From Parvibaculum sp041688015 (GTDB taxonomy: Bacteria; Pseudomonadota; Alphaproteobacteria; Parvibaculales; Parvibaculaceae): a DNA stretch of 64,000 bases. Under the pieces are notes generated by a model. The model was given only the letters and a program-made list of their open reading frames with translations, did no database searches and had not been told where the DNA came from. The stretch is taken from the NCBI GenBank assembly GCA_041688015.1, contig JBDNIY010000014.1, positions 119,934 through 183,933 on the forward strand, given 5' to 3'. Shown here one piece after another: positions 42,091 to 49,387 of the stretch; within the stretch, counting starts at the first letter, position 1, and every line of letters starts with the position of its first letter. A program made the translations under genes and the position numbers.

Positions 42091-43179
42091 TCAATCAACC
42101 ATCGGGTTGCGCAACTCGCCGAGATAGTCGGCACGGATGTGGATGTTCTCGCCGGGTTGAAGGTAGCGCTTGCTGGATTTATCCATGGCGATCTGGCGTT
42201 CGATGATCCAATGCGTCACCGGTTTTGACCAGCCACCGGCCAGCCAGTCGAGGACACCGCGCACGATGGCCGATTTGTGCAGGCCCTGAAAAATTGTGCC
42301 GCTTGGCGTGCCACCGAGAAGGCCGGTGCGGGCGGGGATGCGGCCATCAACAAGGGCGAGCGACACGGAACGTCCTTGATAGTCCCATTTGGCCAAACGT
42401 CGCACCTTTGTCTGGCGCAGCAGTTCATCGAAATCCCAAATGGCTTCGAGCTGGCGGGCCGCCTGTTTCAGGATACCGTTGCGGAACAGGCGCAACTCAA
42501 CGCGGGCGGCAAAGGCGCGCAGATCACGCGGGATGACAAACAAATTGCCAACTGGCATGTAGCCCGGCGCACTCTTGCCGGTGGTAAAGCCTTGGCCTGA
42601 GACAATGTTGCGCGGATCGATATGGCGCAGCAACGCGGCACGATCCGTCACGTCATTGCAGAGGATGAGGCCGACGCGGTCTGGGCTCTTGTCCAGGTCC
42701 AGATCGTCCAAGGCAACAAAGCAGAGTTCCACCTCATAATCGATCAACCCATTGCCCAGAGACATGGGAACGTTGAAGCCCGTCGGCGTCACGTCCTTGG
42801 GAAAGAGAAAGGGGCCGTCCTTGACGGTCGCTTCATTGGCGTGTTCGGGAAAATTCGTGCCCACGGCAATATGCGATGAGGTCAGCGTGACGGGCACAGC
42901 GAGTTGAGCGAGCGGCACGGTGAGGATCGGGCCACGCAGGGCCAACGCGCTCAGGCCTTTATATCCACAGCGATGATAAGCCGTAATTGGATCGTCGATG
43001 TCGGCACCCAGCACTGTCGTGAGATCAATGCCGGTCAGGGCCTCGTCGCCATAGGAGACGACGAGCAACAACCGATAGGCGCCTACCTCCCCGATCCGGG
43101 CAAATGTCAGCGCTTCCTCATGCGGCGCGATCATCAGCGATCCTGCCGTGCTTTGTGTCTCACTGGCGACCATGTTCAC
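42091..43179 (-). CDS. Fumarylacetoacetate hydrolase family-like protein
   Basis: The 362-residue protein resembles FAA hydrolase family enzymes, e.g. VGTNFPEHANEATVKDGPFLFPK followed by SLGNGLIDYEVELCFVALDDLDL with the Glu-x-Glu-type metal site. Such enzymes hydrolyse C-C bonds of dioxo acids or decarboxylate them at the end of ring-cleavage routes. It is the last of four genes reading from the FAD monooxygenase. The sequence is divergent from standard FAH proteins, so the substrate remains open. Confidence 0.75.
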   Translation of the reverse strand: MNMVASETQSTAGSLMIAPHEEALTFARIGEVGAYRLLLVVSYGDEALTGIDLTTVLGADIDDPITAYHRCGYKGLSALALRGPILTVPLAQLAVPVTLTSSHIAVGTNFPEHANEATVKDGPFLFPKDVTPTGFNVPMSLGNGLIDYEVELCFVALDDLDLDKSPDRVGLILCNDVTDRAALLRHIDPRNIVSGQGFTTGKSAPGYMPVGNLFVIPRDLRAFAARVELRLFRNGILKQAARQLEAIWDFDELLRQTKVRRLAKWDYQGRSVSLALVDGRIPARTGLLGGTPSGTIFQGLHKSAIVRGVLDWLAGGWSKPVTHWIIERQIAMDKSSKRYLQPGENIHIRADYLGELRNPMVD

Positions 43180-43195
43180 GGTGCGCTCCTTTGTG

Positions 43196-43645
43196 TCAAT
43201 GGACCAACAGCCAGATGCCCAATGTGTTGATGAGCATCAGGACCGTGCCACCAAAGAGATTGGTATCGACGAGATAGATCGTGCCGAAGATGTTGAAGCG
43301 GAATGGCTTGATGCCGTTCACATCCTTCAGCGCGCCGCCATAGAGTTTCATGGTGGCCAGCGTCGTATAGAAGCTCGCGCCCCAGACATAGTTGAGAATG
43401 GCGGCCAGCCAGATGTGGGCGATGTAGTCTGACGACGATGACCAGAGCAGAAAAAGGATAATGAGCGAGATGCCGTTCTGGCTCAGCACCTGCCAGACAA
43501 CATGAAAGCGCGCATGCGGCGTCCAGAGAGGATTGGTGGCATGGGTCCTGTTGAAATCTGCAAAGATCGGCCCAACAGCAATGGCAAATGCAACTAGCGT
43601 GAACAGTAGGCGCGAGACAAGCGTTTGATCAAAGAGCGTTTCCAT
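43196..43645 (-). CDS. Small four-helix membrane protein of unknown function
   Basis: The 149-residue protein shows about four membrane helices (LLFTLVAFAIAVGPIFADF, ISLIILFLLWSS, IWLAAILNYVWGASFYTTL, VLMLINTLGIWLLV). I do not recognise the family with confidence. A conserved-looking loop HATNPLWTPHARFHVVWQV has several His and Arg. It lies between the SDR and FAA hydrolase genes with gaps of 9 and 16 bases, so it is part of the operon. A role in uptake or as a membrane-bound enzyme subunit is possible. Confidence 0.75.
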   Translation of the reverse strand: METLFDQTLVSRLLFTLVAFAIAVGPIFADFNRTHATNPLWTPHARFHVVWQVLSQNGISLIILFLLWSSSSDYIAHIWLAAILNYVWGASFYTTLATMKLYGGALKDVNGIKPFRFNIFGTIYLVDTNLFGGTVLMLINTLGIWLLVH

Positions 43646-43654
43646 ATTCTTTCC

Positions 43655-44434
43655 TCAAAGGAGGCCGGGGTATGTGCCCCCGTCCAGTTGCAGGTTTTGG
43701 CCTGAAATGAAGCCCGCTTGCGCACTACAGAGAAAGGCGCAAGCATCGCCGAATTCCGATGGGTCGCCCATGCGCTTTGCAGCAATCGTGTCGGCGATTT
43801 CGGCGCGCGCTTGCTCGTAGGTGATTTTCTTGAAGGCCATTGCAAGTTCGGCCATCTGCTTCTGGCGCTCGGTGTCAAAGCGTTCGGGCAACATATTGTT
43901 GATCGTGACATTGAAGGGCGCGACATCGACCGAGAGACCCTTGCACATCGCGGTCAACCCCGAACGCGCGGTGGTGGAGAGGCCCATGACGGAGCGCGGT
44001 GCCTTGACCATGGCCGAAGTGATGTTGACGATGCGCCCGAAGCGACGCTCCTTCATGCCTTCGATCACGGCTTTTATCATGAAGATGGGGGCCAGAAGAT
44101 TGGCGTCCAGAGCGCGCTGCCAGTCGGCCTCTTCCCATTGCTGAAAGGCACCGGGCGGCGGGCCGTCATTGTTGTTGACGAGAATATCGGCGTCGGGACA
44201 GGCGGCGACCAATGCGGCGCGGCCTTCAGCCGTGTTGATGTCGGCCAGCACCGTGGTCACGGAGCCCTTAGCCGATTTCAGAATGTCGGCTTTGGCATCA
44301 CTCAGATTTTGCGCGCTGCGGCCATTGATGACGACATTGACGCCTTCGCGCGCCAAGGCGGTGGCGCAAGCCTTGCCGAGGCCACGTGAGGAGGCGCAGA
44401 TGATGGCTTTGCGGCCGCCCAGTCCGAGGTTCAT
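43655..44434 (-). CDS. SDR family protein lacking the catalytic Tyr and Lys
   Basis: The 259-residue protein has an SDR fold with ICASSRGLGKACATALA, ILVNNNDGPPPG, and Ser140 in VNITSAM. The expected YxxxK is replaced by S153-TTA-R157, at the normal 13-residue distance from Ser140. Members of this atypical group occur with aromatic or sterol catabolism genes. It may use another catalytic scheme or bind without reduction. It lies nine bases after the monooxygenase gene. Confidence 0.88.
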   Translation of the reverse strand: MNLGLGGRKAIICASSRGLGKACATALAREGVNVVINGRSAQNLSDAKADILKSAKGSVTTVLADINTAEGRAALVAACPDADILVNNNDGPPPGAFQQWEEADWQRALDANLLAPIFMIKAVIEGMKERRFGRIVNITSAMVKAPRSVMGLSTTARSGLTAMCKGLSVDVAPFNVTINNMLPERFDTERQKQMAELAMAFKKITYEQARAEIADTIAAKRMGDPSEFGDACAFLCSAQAGFISGQNLQLDGGTYPGLL

Positions 44435-44443
44435 GGGCGCGTC

Positions 44444-46144
44444 CTATGCTTGTGCGCTGAGAATTTGCAACATCTGTTTTTTCAAACATGCGGCGTGATC
44501 ATTTGATGGGGCGGTGAGATGGGCCGCGACATGGCCGTCTGGTCGCACCAGCAAGGCGGCGGTGTTGGGCAGGCCCGTCAGTTGCGTCCAGTCCGCCAAC
44601 GGGTCTGCGTAATGCGCACCAAATTGCAAGGCGGCGAGGTCTGCACACCCGGCAGGTTCAAGCCAGGCACCGCCTTGAGGGCCAGCGATGACAGCAAAGC
44701 GATCCACCGGCAGCAGCGAGAGCAGCGACTTGCGCTCACCGTCGTGCGTCACCCAACGATGCGGCACATGCGCGCCGGGTGTCCATGAAGGTTCATAGGT
44801 GCTGATATCGACGTCTGCGCCCGCCACAAGGTCTGCGGCACCGATGATCGCGGGCGAAGCGTAGCGATAGCCTAGCTGCAAATTGAAACTGTCGAAATGC
44901 GGGCGTTGCGCTTCGACCGCCAGCGCAAGCTCGACATCGGTTGCGGGGGCCGCCGCGACGGCATCATATTGCGCTTGCATATTCGCCGGGTCCCAGCCCA
45001 GCAAGACGCCGAACAGATCAAACAATTTGGCCGCATTGGTCAGGCTTTGTTCGCTGTTGACCTGCGCCACCGGACGACGCTCGGCCTCATAGGTGTCAAG
45101 CAGCGCATCACCCGCCTCGCCTTTCAGCACGGCGGCGAGTTTCCACGCGAGGTTCTGTGCGTCCACGGCACCCGTGTTCAGGCCCAGACCGCCGGTGGGG
45201 GGAAAGCGATGGGCGGCGTCGCCTGCGAGAAAAATCCGGCCCGCGCGATAGCGCTCCGCGATCTGCGCCGACATGGCCCATGGGCTGATGTTGCGGATGG
45301 TGAGGTTGAGATCAGGCACGCCGACAGCGGCCTTGATGAGCGGCAGACAGGCCGCGGGATCAAACGAACTGGCGGGCTCCGTGGCGGGATCATAAGGGTG
45401 CATCAACACCCAATTGCTCGCCCGGTCATAGGCGATCAACACGCCTTTGGTGGTTGGCTCAAACAGGAAATAGAGTACGCCGGGGCGCGCGTCGGTGAAG
45501 GCTTTGAGGTCGGCTTCGAAATGGATCATCACATAATGCTGAAGCGCCTCTGGCCCTTCCATAGCGATGGCGAGTTTTGTGCGCACAGCAGAGCCCGCGC
45601 CATCGGCGGCGATCACATAGACGCTCTCGATGGTTGCGCGGGTTTTGGTATGCACCTCCTCCAGCGTTGAAGTGACGCCTTGCGCGTGGTCGTTGACATC
45701 GATGCAGGCCCAGCCGCGCCGCATGTCGATCAGGGGTTCGGCTTCGATGGCGATTGCAAGAGCGGCCTCAAAGGCCGGTTGAGGCATGTTGGTCAGCGGA
45801 AAGGGCGTGTCGGCGAGCGCCGCATCGTCTTGGCGCTCATAAGGCAGATGGCCGAAATCCGGGCCGCTCAATGTGCCGACAAAGCGGACCCATCCGGCGT
45901 CATTGGCGCTTGCGCCCGCCTGACGGAGGGCGGAAGCCGAGACGCCGACACTGTCGCAAATCTCAAGTGTGCGCGGATTGACGGCATGGGCCTTGGGCGC
46001 AGTGGATCGGGCAAGGCGGCGGTCGATCAGCACAGAGGCGACGCCCTGTTTGGCAAGGAGAAGCGCGGCCAATTGGCCGACGGGGCCCGCCCCTACGATC
46101 AAAACCTTTGTTTCTGTCACGATCTTTGGCGCGGTCTCTGACAT
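44444..46144 (-). CDS. FAD-dependent aromatic hydroxylase (PheA/TfdB, MhpA-like)
   Basis: The 566-residue flavoprotein monooxygenase has the FAD site VLIVGAGPVGQLAALLLAKQGV, the DG motif YVIAADGAGSAVR and the second FAD motif GRIFLAGDAAHRFPPTGGLGLNTG. A C-terminal thioredoxin-like domain (about 400-566), typical of phenol hydroxylase-type enzymes, follows. It hydroxylates aromatic rings with NAD(P)H and O2. As first gene of a four-gene operon behind tandem operators and divergent from a TetR gene, it is probably the substrate-committing step. The substrate cannot be inferred. Confidence 0.9.
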   Translation of the reverse strand: MSETAPKIVTETKVLIVGAGPVGQLAALLLAKQGVASVLIDRRLARSTAPKAHAVNPRTLEICDSVGVSASALRQAGASANDAGWVRFVGTLSGPDFGHLPYERQDDAALADTPFPLTNMPQPAFEAALAIAIEAEPLIDMRRGWACIDVNDHAQGVTSTLEEVHTKTRATIESVYVIAADGAGSAVRTKLAIAMEGPEALQHYVMIHFEADLKAFTDARPGVLYFLFEPTTKGVLIAYDRASNWVLMHPYDPATEPASSFDPAACLPLIKAAVGVPDLNLTIRNISPWAMSAQIAERYRAGRIFLAGDAAHRFPPTGGLGLNTGAVDAQNLAWKLAAVLKGEAGDALLDTYEAERRPVAQVNSEQSLTNAAKLFDLFGVLLGWDPANMQAQYDAVAAAPATDVELALAVEAQRPHFDSFNLQLGYRYASPAIIGAADLVAGADVDISTYEPSWTPGAHVPHRWVTHDGERKSLLSLLPVDRFAVIAGPQGGAWLEPAGCADLAALQFGAHYADPLADWTQLTGLPNTAALLVRPDGHVAAHLTAPSNDHAACLKKQMLQILSAQA

Positions 46145-46151
46145 GACGTTT

Positions 46152-46197
46152 CCATAAATGAGAGTATCCTCATTTTTGAGAAATCCCTCATTTATGG
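46152..46197. promoter_or_regulatory. Two tandem palindromic operators between the monooxygenase and TetR genes
   Basis: Site 1: AAATGAG (46156-46162), six bases, CTCATTT (46169-46175), a perfect inverted repeat. Site 2: TTTTGAG (46174-46180), six bases, CTCATTT (46187-46193), with matching TGAG/CTCA cores. The outer arms CCATAAATGAG and CTCATTTATGG (46152-46162, 46187-46197) also form an 11-bp inverted repeat. Position and symmetry fit binding by the adjacent TetR protein. Confidence 0.75.
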
Positions 46198-46254
46198 GTT
46201 TTTGTCAAGCGCTGTGAGTGCTAGAATGCAAGCCTTCAGGATTGGAGTGCGGCT

Positions 46255-46884
46255 TTGCAGCTTGGACATTTTCGAGAACAGGCCGTCGGTGGCGGCAAAC
46301 GGGAGCGCACACGCGCGGCCCTGCTGGATGCTGCCGTCAAGGTGGTCGCCGAAAAGGGCATGGAGGCGCTGAAGATCAGCGACGTCACCACGGCGGCTGA
46401 ACTGGCCAATGGCACGTTCTACAATCACTTTACCGACAAAAATGAAATGCTGCGCGAGGCGGCCAATGGCATTGCTCTCGCCATCAGCCGCCAGCTTGAT
46501 GCTGAAATGGTCGGCATCAAGGATGCGCCGACCCGCGTTGTCAAAGCCACCGCCAGCTTTATCGATATTGTGCTGCGCGAACTCGACTGGGCCGCAATTA
46601 TGCTGGCGGGGGCCGCTCATGTGCACCAACTCAATGATGATGTGGCCGCCTACCTGCGCAGCGACCTCAAGCTCGGCGTCGATCAGGGCAAATTTGATGT
46701 GAAACTGGACCGCTTCCTCATTCAACAGATTGTCGCGCTGATCGTGGTCACGATCACGACGCAGATGGCGGACGGCCCTGATCGGCGGCTGACCCATCAG
46801 GCTTGCGAGAATATTCTTCGCTTGCTTGGGCTCAGCCCGGCCAAAGCCCGCAAGATCGTTACCACGGCGTTGCACCCTTCATAG
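46255..46884 (+). CDS. TetR family transcriptional regulator
   Basis: The 209-residue protein has a TetR helix-turn-helix (RTRAALLDAAVKVVAEKGMEALKISDVTTAAELANGTFYNHFTDKNEML) and a helical ligand domain. It starts at TTG 46255 with GGAG seven bases upstream; no in-frame ATG lies nearby. It is divergent from the FAD monooxygenase operon and most likely represses it and itself until a pathway compound binds. Confidence 0.9.
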   Translation: MQLGHFREQAVGGGKRERTRAALLDAAVKVVAEKGMEALKISDVTTAAELANGTFYNHFTDKNEMLREAANGIALAISRQLDAEMVGIKDAPTRVVKATASFIDIVLRELDWAAIMLAGAAHVHQLNDDVAAYLRSDLKLGVDQGKFDVKLDRFLIQQIVALIVVTITTQMADGPDRRLTHQACENILRLLGLSPAKARKIVTTALHPS

Positions 46885-46926
46885 CGTTCCGCCATCGATG
46901 ATCTCACGGCTCTGCAAACCGCCGCC

Positions 46927-47712
46927 TCAGCGCGGTGGCATGCGGATCGCGCCGTCGAGCCTTATGGCCTGACCGTTGAAATAGCTGTTGCGAACCAGCT
47001 CAAGAACGAAGCTGCCGAACTCTTCGGGTTTACCCAGACGCTTGGGGAAGGGCACGGAAGCGGCGAGCGTGTTCAGCACTTTTTCCGGCGCGCCCATCAT
47101 GGGCGGGGTTGCAAAAATGCCGGGCATGATGGAATTGACGCGGATGCCGAGGTCCATCAGATCGCGCGCCATCGGCAGTACGAGGCCGTTGACGCCTGCC
47201 TTGCCCGAACCATAGCCGATCTGGCCGACCTGCGCGTCCTGCGCGGCGGCAGATGAGGTGAGCGTGATGACGCCGCGCTCGCCGTCTTCAAGCGGGTCGA
47301 GCGAGGCCATGCCCAACGCGCAGAGCGAGGCCATGCGATAGCTCGCGACGAGGATGCCCTTGATCGAGAACTCATAAAGCTCGGTCGGATAGCGGATGAA
47401 GCCGCCCTTCTCTTTGTCACGACCAACGGTCTTCATGCGGCCGCGCGAAGTCTGGGCGCAATGAACGAGAATGCGCTCCTGTCCGTGGGCTTTGCGCGCC
47501 TTGTCGAGACCGGCAATGACATTGTCTTCGTCTGTGATGTCCACCTTGCAGAACAGCGCGCCGATCTCGCGGGCCACTTCCTCGCCCTTTTCCTCGTTGA
47601 GATCGAAGATCGCCACTTTGACACCGGCCTTTGCAAGCGCCGTGGCGCTGGCGCGGCCAAGACCCGAGGCCCCGCCTGTCACAATCGCCGATGTTGTCTT
47701 ATCGATAAGCAT
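46927..47712 (-). CDS. SDR family oxidoreductase (HSD10-like)
   Basis: From ATG 47712 the protein has 261 residues: VTGGASGLGRASATALAKAG for NAD, catalytic Ser in LTSSAAAQDAQVGQIGYGSGK with YxxxK, and a long insert around residues 80-125 (RGRMKTVGRDKEKGGFIRYPTEL). It resembles 3-hydroxyacyl-CoA/17-beta-hydroxysteroid type 10 dehydrogenases. The usual NAG motif reads HCAQT, which is unusual. It is divergent from the acyl-CoA dehydrogenase gene, so a beta-oxidation-type role is plausible. The frame is open upstream to 47910 but MLIDKTT follows a proper ribosome site (GGGAGG). Confidence 0.88.
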   Translation of the reverse strand: MLIDKTTSAIVTGGASGLGRASATALAKAGVKVAIFDLNEEKGEEVAREIGALFCKVDITDEDNVIAGLDKARKAHGQERILVHCAQTSRGRMKTVGRDKEKGGFIRYPTELYEFSIKGILVASYRMASLCALGMASLDPLEDGERGVITLTSSAAAQDAQVGQIGYGSGKAGVNGLVLPMARDLMDLGIRVNSIMPGIFATPPMMGAPEKVLNTLAASVPFPKRLGKPEEFGSFVLELVRNSYFNGQAIRLDGAIRMPPR

Positions 47713-47961
47713 GTTGAAAGCCTCCCTTTGGTTCGTTCCTATTTTTCTACTGAGGATTTTGGAGGATAGACGATATGGCCATTTGTCCCTCCTCTGCGCC
47801 TCACCGGGCGGACCTACTTTAACAATTTCCGACCCCGAAGCGACTGCTGAGAAGGGGTTTCCCTTGGGGCAGGGCAATGGACTTCGTGTGGCTTTTGCTT
47901 TTTGCGGCAAAGGCGTTACGTTGCGTCAATCAGAACAAAAGCAACATGAATAGGGAGCGCC

Positions 47962-49209
47962 ATGTCATCGAAGGACCAAGACCTGTTTAACCTCGCGATG
48001 TCCGAAAAGGCCAAGCCGCTGATGGCGGCAGTGCAAAAGCATATCAAGGAAAATGTTGACCCGATTACGGAAGAATATTTCCGGCTGAATGACGAAAAGG
48101 AAGACCGCTGGAGCTGGCATCCGCGTCAGCTTGAGTTGATGGAAGGGGCCAAGAACAAGGCCAAGGAATCGGGCTTGTGGAATTTCTTTCTGCCGGATTC
48201 GGAAATTGGCTCGGGCCTCACCAACCTCGACTACGCCTATATCGCGGTCGAGCTTGGCAAGTCGCCGCTGGCGTCTGAATCACTCAATTGCAGCGCGCCT
48301 GATACAGGCAATATGGAAGTGCTGGAACGCGTCGGCACGCCGGCCCAAAAGAAGAAGTGGCTGGACCCGCTGCTGAACGGTGAAATCCGCTCGGCTTACG
48401 CGATGACGGAACCTGACGTGCCAAGCTCTGACGCCAAGAACGTGCGCACCAGCGCCGTGCTCGATGGCGATGACTGGGTCATCAATGGCGAGAAGTTCTA
48501 TATCTCCGGTGCAGGCGATCCGCGCTGCAAGATCATGATTGTGATGGTGCGCACAAGCCCTAATGCAGCGCCCAGCAAACAGCAGTCACAAATCCTTGTG
48601 CCCATTGACACGCCCGGCGTCGAAATCCTCGAAGGCATGCAGGTGTTCGGCAAGGATCACGCGCCGCAAGGCCATATGCATATCCGCTTCAGCAACGTGC
48701 GGGTGCCCAAAGAGAACATGCTGCTCGGCGAAGGGCGCGGTTTTGAAATCAGCCAGGTTCGGCTTGGACCCGGCCGCATCCATCACTGCATGCGCTCGAT
48801 CGGTAAGGCTGAAAAGGCACTGGAACTGATGGTGAAACGGGCGGCAACGCGCGAAGCCTTTGGCAAGCCCATTGCCAAGCTCGGCAAGAACCTCGAAGTC
48901 ATCTCGCGCGCCCGCATTGAAATCAACGCAATGCGCCTTTCCGTGCTGCAAGCCGCCAAGGCGATGGACGTGTTGGGCAACAAGGAAGCCCGCGTCTATG
49001 TCAGCGCGGTGAAAGCCATGGTGCCTGAAAAAGTCTGCCTCATCATCGATCAGGCAATCCAGATGCATGGCGCGGCAGGCATTTCGCAATGGACGCCTCT
49101 GGCTGGCATGTATACCGATATGCGCCACCTGCGCTTTGCCGATGGACCAGACGAAGTCCACCACATGGTGGTGGGTCGCGCCGAGATCCAGCAATATGAC
49201 CTCTGGTAA
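47962..49209 (+). CDS. Acyl-CoA dehydrogenase
   Basis: The 415-residue flavoprotein has the signature AYAMTEPDVPSSDAKNVRTSA, the FAD/substrate block LVPIDTPGVEILEGMQVFG, and C-terminal IQMHGAAGISQWTPLAGMYTDMRHLRFADGPDEVH. It resembles the ACAD10/11-like group that acts on unusual or long acyl-CoA. The usual catalytic Glu is not identified by eye. ATG 47962 follows TAGGGAGCGCC. Together with the divergent SDR it suggests degradation of a branched or long-chain acid. Confidence 0.93.
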   Translation: MSSKDQDLFNLAMSEKAKPLMAAVQKHIKENVDPITEEYFRLNDEKEDRWSWHPRQLELMEGAKNKAKESGLWNFFLPDSEIGSGLTNLDYAYIAVELGKSPLASESLNCSAPDTGNMEVLERVGTPAQKKKWLDPLLNGEIRSAYAMTEPDVPSSDAKNVRTSAVLDGDDWVINGEKFYISGAGDPRCKIMIVMVRTSPNAAPSKQQSQILVPIDTPGVEILEGMQVFGKDHAPQGHMHIRFSNVRVPKENMLLGEGRGFEISQVRLGPGRIHHCMRSIGKAEKALELMVKRAATREAFGKPIAKLGKNLEVISRARIEINAMRLSVLQAAKAMDVLGNKEARVYVSAVKAMVPEKVCLIIDQAIQMHGAAGISQWTPLAGMYTDMRHLRFADGPDEVHHMVVGRAEIQQYDLW

Positions 49210-49239
49210 GCGCCAGCTGATCTAGCTGCTTACGGCCAT

Positions 49240-49274
49240 AACCGCTGCGGGGTACACTCCCCGTGGCGGTTTTG
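49240..49274 (+). terminator. Likely terminator after the acyl-CoA dehydrogenase gene
   Basis: ACCGC (49241) pairs with GCGGT (49266-49270) and inside it CGGGG with CCCCG, followed by TTTTG. It lies about 30 bases after the stop codon. Confidence 0.75.
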
Positions 49275-49387
49275 TCTTTCTCGACACAGCCACGAGCATA
49301 GTCACGTTTTGGCCACGCCTTTAAAGGAAGATCTGCCTAGGCGTGCTATACATTCTGCATCTGCCGTTTGCCTGCTAGGAGAGTTTC

